From Oscillospiraceae bacterium (GTDB lineage Bacteria; Bacillota; Clostridia; Oscillospirales; Ruminococcaceae): 7,161 nucleotides of DNA. Of the stretch, positions 1 through 5,981 are shown in pieces. Position numbers and translations under genes: made by a program. Location: the NCBI GenBank assembly GCA_017394565.1, contig JAFPXW010000325.1:1-7161 (forward strand). The letters run 5' to 3'. Position 1 is the stretch's first letter. Every line of letters starts with the position of its first letter. A model generated the notes under the pieces. It had not been told where the DNA came from. It did no database searches and saw only the letters and a list, made by a program, of their open reading frames with translations.

Positions 1-229
1 CGCAGATTTTTCGTCAGATTGTACAGTGACGACGACGCGATACTGTATGTATCGCTAGGAGGAACTGTGCAAGATGACGGAAAAGATGGGGGGCAGATGA
101 TGTGCTGAGCCGTCAGGCGGTCTTTGTGCGGTGTTGCCTAAGCTTTGTTCCATAGCGGATCTTCCTGCGTTACTGGGAAGCGGCGAAGATCCGCAAATAT
201 ACATCATGGTATCAGGGGGGATCATCATT
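1..229 (+). promoter_or_regulatory. Leader / intergenic region before the pentapeptide gene
   Basis: No recognisable gene lies here. Frame 1 is open from the window edge to a TGA at 106-108, so it could be the tail of an upstream gene, but the peptide resembles nothing I know. An AGGAGG at 57-62 precedes two tiny ORFs: GTG 67 to TGA 108 (13 residues) and ATG 74 to TGA 100 (MTEKMGGR). Small inverted repeats are GCGATA 37-42 / TATCGC 50-55 and TGACGG 75-80 / CCGTCA 110-115, besides the larger one at 155-194. A weak promoter-like pair, TTGTAC (19-24) and TACTGT (41-46), is visible but unconvincing. I see no T-box core (TGGNACCGCG) and no clear ArgR operator, so how the operon is controlled cannot be read from this stretch. 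Confidence 0.3.
155..194 (+). repeat. Perfect 10-bp inverted repeat (leader stem-loop)
   Basis: GCGGATCTTC (155-164) is exactly complementary to GAAGATCCGC (185-194), with a 20-nt loop. In RNA this would be a stable hairpin ending 35 nt before the ATG at 230. No T-tract follows the 3' arm (AAATATACATC comes next), so it is not a standard intrinsic terminator. It could be a leader structure, an mRNA-stabilising hairpin or a protein-binding dyad. Confidence 0.6.
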
Positions 230-679
230 ATGAGTGATACGAAGCAAAAGGTCGGCAAGACCATCTTTAATGAGAACTTCATCGGCGCAGTATTTGAGGA
301 GAACGACTTTGACAGTGCGGTTTTCAAGGAAAACAACCTCTACTGCATCGCCATCACCGAGTGCAACCTCGACGAAATGCGCGTCGAGGACGGCAGTATG
401 CACAATGCGCAGTTCCGCAATATGGGAATGCGCGGCGCTTCCTTCCAGGCGGTGGATCTGCGGGGCATCAGCTTCCGCGACGCCAACCTGACAGGCGCTG
501 CGGTGATGCACCTGAATATGGGCGCTTCCAGATTTGAGCATATCAATCTGGCACAGTCCGTTTACAAGAGCTGCAGCATGGAGGGTACCTCCTTCGAGGA
601 CTGCAACTGGGAGAATGCCAAGATCAACGGCATCCCGGTGGCAGAGCTGCTGGCGGCCTACGAGAAAGTTCACAAGTGA
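230..679 (+). CDS. Pentapeptide-repeat protein, 149 residues
   Basis: The product is almost entirely pentapeptide repeats, which fold into a right-handed quadrilateral beta-helix. Residues 11-130 divide without interruption into twelve ten-residue units (two pentapeptides each), with Phe or another hydrophobe near unit position 2 and Leu/Met/Phe near position 7, for example SFRDANLTGA at 81-90. That predicts about six four-sided coils. The C-terminal end (about 135-147, PVAELLAAYEK) looks like a capping helix. There is no signal peptide or membrane segment, so it is probably cytoplasmic. The start is the ATG at 230, preceded by GGGGGG at 215-220 with 9-nt spacing. An in-frame GTG at 131 would add 33 residues unlike the repeat and spanning the leader hairpin, so it was not used. 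The gene lies 67 nt before argH in the same direction and may be co-transcribed. The fold does not reveal function: some family members mimic DNA and protect gyrase from quinolones, but most are uncharacterised. Confidence 0.88.
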   Translation: MSDTKQKVGKTIFNENFIGAVFEENDFDSAVFKENNLYCIAITECNLDEMRVEDGSMHNAQFRNMGMRGASFQAVDLRGISFRDANLTGAAVMHLNMGASRFEHINLAQSVYKSCSMEGTSFEDCNWENAKINGIPVAELLAAYEKVHK

Positions 680-688
680 TTTCTGATA

Positions 689-723
689 CAGCACGGAGGT
701 TTTTTAGGAAACCTCCGGCGCTG
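689..723 (+). promoter_or_regulatory. Stem-loop in the gap before argH, with possible RBS pairing
   Basis: CGGAGGTTT (694-702) pairs perfectly with AAACCTCCG (709-717) around a 6-nt loop, and CAGC (689-692) / GCTG (720-723) extends the stem past a small internal bulge. No T-run follows, so it is not a clear terminator. The bases CCTCCGG (712-718) in the 3' arm are also an exact complement of CCGGAGG (733-739), which contains the argH ribosome binding site. The same arm could therefore pair with either partner. The upstream pairing is longer and should win by default, leaving the argH site open. A regulatory role is inference. Confidence 0.5.
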
Positions 724-746
724 TCATTTAAACCGGAGGATAGATT

Positions 747-2138
747 ATGGCACTTTGGGCAGGCAGATTTTCTAAGGAAGTCGATGAAACCGTCAATGCG
801 TTCAATTCTTCCATCAGCTTTGATGCGAGAATGTTCGCACAGGACATCCGCGGCAGCATCGCTCATGCAACGATGCTCGGCGACTGCGGCGTCATCGAAA
901 AGTCCGAGAGCGAGACCATCATCGAGGGACTCAAGGGGATCCTCGCTGACCTCGAAAGCGGCAAGCTCGAATTTGATCCGAATGCAGAGGATATTCATAT
1001 GTTCGTGGAGGCGGAGCTGACCAAACGGCTCGGCAGCACCGGCAAGCGCCTGCACACTGCAAGATCCCGAATCGATCAGGTGGCGCTGGATATCCGCCTG
1101 TATCTGCGTGACGAGATCGACGAGATCGCAGCCCTCGTCCACAAGCTGGCTGTCACCATCTGCGACATCGCAGAGCAGCACAAGGAGACCATCATGCCGG
1201 GCTACACCCATTTGCAGAGAGCCCAGCCGATCACCTTTGCGCACCATCTGCTGTGCTACGCGCAGATGCTCCGCCGTGACCTCCTGCGCCTGGTCGATAC
1301 CAAGGAGCGCATGAACGAGTGTCCTCTGGGATCCGGCGCCCTCGCCGGCACGACCTACCCCATCGACCGCTGGCAGACCGCCAAGCTTCTCGGCTTCGAC
1401 AAGCCCGTGGACAATTCCCTCGACGGCGTCTCCGACCGCGACTTCTGTGTGGAGCTTTGCTGCGCACTGTCGCTCATTATGACGCATCTGAGCCGCTTTT
1501 CGGAGGAGATCATCCTCTGGTGCTCGTGGGAGTTCAAGTTCATCGAGCTTGACGATGCGTATGCGACCGGTTCGTCCATCATGCCGCAGAAGAAGAACCC
1601 CGACGTCACCGAGCTCATCCGCGGCAAGACCGGCAGAGTCAACGGCGACCTCGTGACGCTCCTGTCCATGCTCAAGGGCCTGCCGCTGGCCTATAATAAG
1701 GATATGCAGGAGGACAAGGAGGCCATCTTCGACGCGATCGACAACGTCAAGCTCTGCGTCAAGACCTTCATCCCGATGCTGGCGACCATGCGCGTCATCA
1801 AGGAGAATATGCGTGCCGCCGCCGCAAGAGGTTTCATCAATGCGACGGACTGCGCGGATTACCTCGTCAAGAAGGGGATGCCCTTCCGCGATGCCTACAA
1901 GATCACCGGCACCCTTGTTGCCAAGTGCATCGCCGACGGCGTGACGCTCGAAACGCTGCCCATCGAGGAGTATCAGAAAATGACCGACCTCTTTGACGAG
2001 GATGTCTACGATGCCATCAACCTCGAAAACTGCGTCATGACGAGAAATTCCTACGGCGGCCCGTCCCCGAAGGCTGTGACCGATCAGCTCGACGAGCTTC
2101 GTTATGAGCTGGAGCAGGCGATCGCTTGCTTTTCCTGA
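747..2138 (+). CDS. argH: Argininosuccinate lyase
   Basis: ArgH is the cytoplasmic homotetramer that splits argininosuccinate into arginine and fumarate, the last step of arginine synthesis. The 463-residue length is normal for the family. Visible landmarks are the N-terminal LWAGRF (3-8), THLQRAQP (154-161) with the catalytic-region Thr-His, PLGSGALAGTTYPIDR (193-208), NSLDGVSDRDF (223-233), and the fumarase/lyase-superfamily signature GSSIMPQKKNPD (275-286) carrying the catalytic serine loop, followed by LAYNKDMQED (314-323). The start ATG has GGAGG at 735-739, 7 nt upstream. One oddity: the normally invariant SRNDQ motif reads SRIDQ (107-111), with Ile109 from ATC where Asn is expected. 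In other lyases this Asn contacts substrate. The rest of the protein looks intact, so activity is uncertain rather than excluded. The next gene follows after 6 nt, indicating translational coupling. Confidence 0.97.
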   Translation: MALWAGRFSKEVDETVNAFNSSISFDARMFAQDIRGSIAHATMLGDCGVIEKSESETIIEGLKGILADLESGKLEFDPNAEDIHMFVEAELTKRLGSTGKRLHTARSRIDQVALDIRLYLRDEIDEIAALVHKLAVTICDIAEQHKETIMPGYTHLQRAQPITFAHHLLCYAQMLRRDLLRLVDTKERMNECPLGSGALAGTTYPIDRWQTAKLLGFDKPVDNSLDGVSDRDFCVELCCALSLIMTHLSRFSEEIILWCSWEFKFIELDDAYATGSSIMPQKKNPDVTELIRGKTGRVNGDLVTLLSMLKGLPLAYNKDMQEDKEAIFDAIDNVKLCVKTFIPMLATMRVIKENMRAAAARGFINATDCADYLVKKGMPFRDAYKITGTLVAKCIADGVTLETLPIEEYQKMTDLFDEDVYDAINLENCVMTRNSYGGPSPKAVTDQLDELRYELEQAIACFS

Positions 2139-2144
2139 TGCGTT

Positions 2145-2354
2145 ATGCGAAAAAGACAGATCAAATTTATTCTGGCGCTCAGTGCGCTGAGCGTGTTTAT
2201 CTGGATCGTGGGCGAACTGCTCATTGCGGAGTTCATCAATAATTACTACGTTTCCCTCGGCTGGGCGCTCTGCTGCCTGGTGGCGTGCTGCGCCTACAGC
2301 GTGTGGAAATGTCCCCACGAACCCGATGCAGATGACGAGAAGGAGGACAACTGA
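2145..2354 (+). CDS. Small cysteine-rich membrane protein, 69 residues, unknown function
   Basis: I do not recognise this family. The protein has a basic start (MRKRQIK), a hydrophobic span at about 8-29 with a Glu at 24, a short loop (about 30-35), a second span at about 36-54, and a very acidic tail (DADDEKEDN, 61-69). The positive-inside rule predicts both ends in the cytoplasm. Five cysteines cluster in and just after the second span: Cys43, 44, 48, 49 (CCLVACC) and Cys56 in WKCPHEP. That spacing could suit metal or disulfide chemistry, but nothing proves it. The gene starts 6 nt after the argH stop without an obvious ribosome binding site of its own, and its stop lies one base before the argC ATG, with the argC site inside its 3' end. 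It is therefore coupled on both sides. Context suggests expression with arginine genes, not a known role. Confidence 0.72.
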   Translation: MRKRQIKFILALSALSVFIWIVGELLIAEFINNYYVSLGWALCCLVACCAYSVWKCPHEPDADDEKEDN

Positions 2355-2355
2355 A

Positions 2356-3303
2356 ATGTCCGTGAAAGTTTATGTTGACGGTCAGGCAGGTACGACCGGT
2401 CTGAAGATCATCGACCGCCTGAACGGAAGAAATGATATTGAACTGCTGAAGATCGCTGACGAGGATCGCCATAACAACGACGCTCGCCGCGCGATGATGG
2501 AGCAGGCAGATTTCACATTCCTGTGTCTGCCGGATGCCGCGGCCATCGAGGCTGTGGAGCTGGCAAAGGATACGAAAACACGCATTCTCGACGCTTCCAC
2601 CGCACACAGAACCGATCCTGCATGGGCTTATGGTTTTCCGGAGCTGGGAAAGGAATTCCGTGAGAAGATCGTGAATTCCGCACGAACTGCCGTTCCGGGC
2701 TGCTACGCAAGCGGCTTTCTGTCGATGATGCACCCGATGGTGAAGTCCGGGCTTTTGCCGGCGGATTTTCCGGTGTTCGCCTATGCGACTTCCGGCTACA
2801 GCGGCGCCGGCAAGAATGCCATCGCTGTCTACGAGGGCGACGAGAAGCCGGAGGAATTTGGCTCCCCCCGTCAGTACGCGCTGTCCCAGCACCACAAGCA
2901 TCTGCCGGAAATGCAGAAGTTTGCCGGTCTGACCTACGCGCCGATGTTTAACCCCATCGTTTGCGATTATTTCAGCGGCATGGTCGTTTCCGTACCGATC
3001 CAGACCAGAATGCTCGACAAGAAGATCACCCTCGCACAGGTCAACGAGATGTTCGCCGCGCACTATGCGGATGCGAAACTCGTGGAGGTCAATCCCCTCA
3101 TGACCGACGAGGAGCAGGGCAAGTTCTTCCTCGCGTCCAATACGCTGTCCGGTCAGAATAAGCTGGAGATCTTCACATTCGGTAATGATGACCAGATCCT
3201 GCTGTGCGCAAGACTCGATAATCTCGGCAAGGGTGCATCGGGTGCGGCGGTGCAGAATCTGAACATCATGATGGGCATTGACGAAACGACCGGTCTGGTC
3301 TGA
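2356..3303 (+). CDS. argC: N-acetyl-gamma-glutamyl-phosphate reductase, short (uncommon) type
   Basis: ArgC uses NADPH to reduce N-acetylglutamyl-5-phosphate to N-acetylglutamate semialdehyde, the third step of ornithine synthesis. At 315 residues it matches the shorter, less common ArgC class, which lacks the longer form's N-terminal architecture. Visible features are the nucleotide-binding loop GQAGTTG (9-15), LDASTAHR (78-85), the active-site PGCYASG (114-120) with the nucleophile Cys116, TSGYSGAGKN (145-154), the HHKHLPEM segment (179-186) and LDNLGKGASGAAVQNLN (287-303) near the C-terminus. The ATG at 2356 has AGGAGG at 2341-2346 with 9-nt spacing, and Met-Ser-Val-Lys-Val leads directly into the Rossmann beta strand. 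An in-frame upstream ATG at 2224 overlaps the preceding gene and adds unrelated residues, so it was rejected. argJ follows 15 nt downstream. Confidence 0.95.
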   Translation: MSVKVYVDGQAGTTGLKIIDRLNGRNDIELLKIADEDRHNNDARRAMMEQADFTFLCLPDAAAIEAVELAKDTKTRILDASTAHRTDPAWAYGFPELGKEFREKIVNSARTAVPGCYASGFLSMMHPMVKSGLLPADFPVFAYATSGYSGAGKNAIAVYEGDEKPEEFGSPRQYALSQHHKHLPEMQKFAGLTYAPMFNPIVCDYFSGMVVSVPIQTRMLDKKITLAQVNEMFAAHYADAKLVEVNPLMTDEEQGKFFLASNTLSGQNKLEIFTFGNDDQILLCARLDNLGKGASGAAVQNLNIMMGIDETTGLV

Positions 3304-3318
3304 AAGAGGTAACGGAAG

Positions 3319-4563
3319 ATGAAAAAGAAGGATTTCAAGGGTTTTCCCTTTATTGAAGGCGGCGTCTGCGCTGCCAGGGGCTTCAAGGCCAACGGCATCC
3401 ACTGCGGCATCAAGGCGAACGGCGATCCGAACAAGAACGACCTCGCTATGATCCTCGCTGACAAGCCCTGCACGGCGGCAGCGATGTACACCACCAATAA
3501 GGTGCAGGGTGCGCCGATCCAGGTCACCAAGCGCCACATTGCAGACGGCTTCGCACAGGCGGTCATCGTCAATTCCGTCAATGCCAACACCTGCAACGCT
3601 GACGGCGAGGAAAAGGCAGAGGCGATGTGCGAGGCAGCAGCCAAGGCGCTCGGTCTGAAGCCGGAGGACATTATTGTTGCGTCCACCGGTGTCATCGGTC
3701 AGCCGCTTCCGATCGAACCGATCGTGAACGGCGTGCCGAAGCTGGCAGAGGGACTTTCTGAAACCGGCAACACCGAGGCTGTCCATGCGATCATGACCAC
3801 CGATACCGTCCCGAAGGAAGTCGCTGTGGAATTTGCCATCGGCGGCAAGACCTGTCACCTCGGCGGTATGCTCAAGGGCAGCGGCATGATCCACCCGAAT
3901 ATGGCGACCACGCTGACGTTCCTGACGACTGACTGCGATATCGAAGCAGGTCTGCTCAAGGAAGCGCTGCGCGAAGTCGTTTTCCTGACGCTCAACCGCG
4001 TGAGTGTGGACGGTGATACTTCCACCAACGATATGGTCTGCATCCTTGCGAACGGCGATGCGGAAAATGCTAAGATCGCTGCGGAAGGCGATGATTACGA
4101 CACCTTCAAGGATGCACTGTACACGGTGCTGATGAATCTGGCCCGCATGATGGCCCGCGACGGCGAGGGTGCGACCAAGCTCATCGAGTGCCTGTGCGAC
4201 GGCGCTCCGGATGACAAGACGGCAGAGATCGTCGCAAAGTCCGTCATCACCTCCAGCCTGTTCAAGGCGGCGATCTTCGGCGAGGACGCGAACTGGGGCA
4301 GGATCCTCTGCGCAGTCGGCTATGCACCGGCGGATTTCGACATCCATCAGGTCGATGTGACCATCGGCTCGGAAAAGGGCGTGATCCTCGTGTGCGAGGA
4401 CGGCGCCGGTGTTGAGTTCTCCGAGGAGGAAGCGAAGGGAATTCTCTCTGAGGAGGAGATCCGCGTTCACGTTTCCATCGGCAAGGGCGACGGCGTGGCT
4501 GTGGCATGGGGCTGCGACCTCACATATGATTATGTCCGTATCAACGGCGATTATCGTTCGTAA
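3319..4563 (+). CDS. argJ: Glutamate N-acetyltransferase / ornithine acetyltransferase
   Basis: ArgJ moves the acetyl group from N-acetylornithine to glutamate, closing the acetyl cycle; some family members also use acetyl-CoA. It is an Ntn-type enzyme that cuts itself into alpha and beta chains. The cleavage motif KGSGMIHPNMATTL lies at 186-199, with the predicted cut between Ala196 and Thr197, and Thr197 as the nucleophile. Other landmarks are ASTGVIGQPLP (121-131), SVDGDTSTND (229-238) and GEDANWGRILCAVGYA (321-336). The 414-residue length is typical. AGAGGT at 3305-3310, 8 nt ahead, supports the ATG. The usual NSGNAN stretch reads NSVNAN, with Val87 in place of Gly. No argA is seen in the window, which fits ArgJ supplying N-acetylglutamate, but whether it is bifunctional cannot be told from sequence alone. 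Confidence 0.96.
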   Translation: MKKKDFKGFPFIEGGVCAARGFKANGIHCGIKANGDPNKNDLAMILADKPCTAAAMYTTNKVQGAPIQVTKRHIADGFAQAVIVNSVNANTCNADGEEKAEAMCEAAAKALGLKPEDIIVASTGVIGQPLPIEPIVNGVPKLAEGLSETGNTEAVHAIMTTDTVPKEVAVEFAIGGKTCHLGGMLKGSGMIHPNMATTLTFLTTDCDIEAGLLKEALREVVFLTLNRVSVDGDTSTNDMVCILANGDAENAKIAAEGDDYDTFKDALYTVLMNLARMMARDGEGATKLIECLCDGAPDDKTAEIVAKSVITSSLFKAAIFGEDANWGRILCAVGYAPADFDIHQVDVTIGSEKGVILVCEDGAGVEFSEEEAKGILSEEEIRVHVSIGKGDGVAVAWGCDLTYDYVRINGDYRS

Positions 4564-4587
4564 TTTGAATAGGGAAGTGTGTTACCA

Positions 4588-5460
4588 GTGAGTAAGAATC
4601 AGATCGAAAATGATGTCAGAGCGCGGATCCTGAACGATGCGCTGCCCTACATCCAGAAATATCACAACAAGATCGTTGTCGTCAAGTACGGCGGCAACGC
4701 GATGACCAATGATGAACTCAAACAGGCTGTCATGAGCGACATCGTCCTGCTGACGCTCGTCGGCATCAAGGTCGTGCTGGTTCACGGCGGCGGCCCGGAG
4801 ATCAGCGATATGCTCAAACGCCTGAACATCGAGAGCAAGTTCATCGGCGGCCTGCGCTACACGGACGAGGCGACCGTGGACGTGGTCAAGATGGTGCTCG
4901 CCGGCAAGGTCAACAAGGAGCTGGTGTCCCTGCTCGGTCTGAAGGGCGGCGCGGCGGTCGGTCTCTGCGGACTTGACGAGCAGATGCTCACCGCAGAGCG
5001 TACCTACGGCCCGAACGGTGAGGATCTCGGCTTCGTCGGCAACATCACCAAGGTCAATGCAAAGCCGATCATTGACGCGCTGAACAATAACGTCATCCCG
5101 GTCATTGCGACCGTTGCGAGCGACGAGAACGGGCAGGCATATAATGTCAATGCGGATACTGCCGCATCCCAGATCGCGACCGCACTCGGCGCGGAGAATC
5201 TCATCCTCCTGACCGACATCGCAGGTCTGCTGCGCGACAAGGACGATCCGTCCACCCTCATCCAGGAGGTCAACGTCAGCGAGGTGCCCTTCATGAAGAA
5301 GCGCGGCATCATCTCCGGCGGCATGATCCCCAAGATCGACTGCTGCGTCGAGGCTGTCCGCCGCGGCGTGAAGAAGACTGTCATCATCGACGGCAGAGTA
5401 CCGCACTCCATCCTCATCGAGATCCTCTCGAATGAGGGCATCGGTACCATGTTCCGTTGA
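4588..5460 (+). CDS. argB: N-acetylglutamate kinase (GTG start)
   Basis: ArgB phosphorylates N-acetylglutamate with ATP, the second and usually controlling step where the acetyl cycle is used. The 290-residue protein has the amino-acid-kinase pattern: KYGGNAM (33-39) with the phosphate-binding Lys33, VHGGGPEIS (65-73), the substrate Arg90 in GLRYTDE, GKVNKELVSLLG (106-117), NVNADTAASQIA (187-198), TDIAGLLRDKDDP (209-221) and SGGMIPKID (243-251) with Lys249. An N-terminal helical stretch of about 25 residues before the first strand resembles arginine-inhibited hexameric kinases, so feedback inhibition is plausible but inferred. No ATG is available. GTG at 4588 sits 10 nt after AGGGAAG (4571-4577) and gives Met-Ser-Lys-Asn; the in-frame GTG at 4579 is only about 3 nt from AGGGA (4571-4575) and adds three residues, so 4588 is preferred. 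The stop overlaps the next ATG by one base. Confidence 0.96.
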   Translation: MSKNQIENDVRARILNDALPYIQKYHNKIVVVKYGGNAMTNDELKQAVMSDIVLLTLVGIKVVLVHGGGPEISDMLKRLNIESKFIGGLRYTDEATVDVVKMVLAGKVNKELVSLLGLKGGAAVGLCGLDEQMLTAERTYGPNGEDLGFVGNITKVNAKPIIDALNNNVIPVIATVASDENGQAYNVNADTAASQIATALGAENLILLTDIAGLLRDKDDPSTLIQEVNVSEVPFMKKRGIISGGMIPKIDCCVEAVRRGVKKTVIIDGRVPHSILIEILSNEGIGTMFR

Positions 5461-5870
5461 TGCGGATCCTGCTGTGGATCCCCGTTCTGATCGGGATCGG
5501 CTGCATCATCGCGGCTTTCATTCCGGTCAGAAAGGGCAGGATCTCCCATCCTGTATACACGATCGGGACGGTGGTCGGAAAACGCACCCAGACCGTCTGG
5601 AGAAACCGCAGCGAGACGCAGACCTTTGCGCCGGTCGTCCGCTACGAGACACCCGGCGGCGAGATCACTGCGGCCAGCCGGAATTACCTTCCGGAATGGC
5701 AATATGAACGCAGAACGGGCGACCGCGTGCGCATCTGCTACGACCGCACGCAGCCGGATCTGTTCTGTCTGTGTGACGAAAGCAGTACATGGCGCAGGAC
5801 CGCCCTCCTGACCTTCGGGATCGGCGTGATCGCGGCGTATGCAGTGCTTTGGTTACAGTATCTGAATTAG
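5460..5870 (+). CDS. DUF3592-like membrane protein, 136 residues
   Basis: The protein has one hydrophobic span at about 3-22, a mostly beta-type polar domain at about 33-103, and a second span at about 114-132. The central domain follows the pattern of DUF3592-like proteins: GTVVGKR, then APVVRYETPGGEI (57-69), then GDRVRICYDRTQPDLFCL (87-104), i.e. a Pro-Val-Val-x-Tyr strand followed by a Gly-Asp-x-Val-x-Ile-x-Tyr-Asp strand. The fold assignment is by pattern recall only. The domain is probably extracytoplasmic or a membrane-side beta sandwich, but the topology is not certain. The ATG at 5460 shares its A with the argB TGA (TGATG), so translation is likely coupled by reinitiation; an in-frame TTG at 5457 is less likely. 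Function in this family is unknown. Its place between argB and argD suggests expression with them, not a catalytic role in the pathway. Confidence 0.78.
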   Translation: MRILLWIPVLIGIGCIIAAFIPVRKGRISHPVYTIGTVVGKRTQTVWRNRSETQTFAPVVRYETPGGEITAASRNYLPEWQYERRTGDRVRICYDRTQPDLFCLCDESSTWRRTALLTFGIGVIAAYAVLWLQYLN

Positions 5871-5981
5871 GATCAAAGGAGCGCGAAGCGGTTTTTGGCT
5901 TCGCATCGGAATGGAAAAACTGACCAGAATGAGCCTGTGCTGCAAAAAATCAGGCTCTCAGGATAGAAGAGGAGCAGGGCT
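5871..5981 (+). promoter_or_regulatory. Gap before argD with two hairpins
   Basis: This 111-nt stretch is the longest gap within the argH-argD block. It holds two perfect 7-bp inverted repeats: GCGAAGC 5883-5889 / GCTTCGC 5898-5904 (8-nt loop rich in T) and GAGCCTG 5931-5937 / CAGGCTC 5951-5957 (13-nt loop). Neither is followed by a T-tract, so neither is a standard terminator. AGGAG at 5970-5974 is the argD ribosome binding site, 7 nt before the ATG. No convincing promoter was found. The hairpins may set mRNA processing or stability, or be partial attenuators. Confidence 0.45.

Noticed and set aside
131..229. In-frame GTG extension of the pentapeptide gene
   Set aside because: It adds 33 residues unlike the repeat, crosses the leader hairpin, and has no good ribosome binding site; ATG at 230 has one.
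1..229. T-box or ArgR-controlled leader
   Set aside because: No T-box core sequence and no convincing ArgR operator dyad could be found by eye.
689..730. Intrinsic terminator after the pentapeptide gene
   Set aside because: The stem is strong, but the T-run is in its loop and 5' arm, not after the 3' arm.
624..2318. Long minus-strand open frame (564 codons) opposite argH
   Set aside because: The plus strand encodes an unmistakable ArgH. GC-rich third codon positions often keep an antisense frame open, and the antisense product has no recognisable domain.
2224..2355. Upstream ATG extension of argC
   Set aside because: It overlaps the small membrane protein in another frame and adds residues absent from ArgC; ATG at 2356 has AGGAGG at the right distance.
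2236..4470. Very long minus-strand open frame (744 codons) opposite argC and argJ
   Set aside because: It spans two clear plus-strand genes and their gap, and the translation is low-information (rich in His, Arg, Asp, Leu). This is the pattern of a codon-bias shadow, though its length is striking.
4582..5406. Minus-strand open frame opposite argB
   Set aside because: Shadow of argB, with the same composition pattern and no motif.
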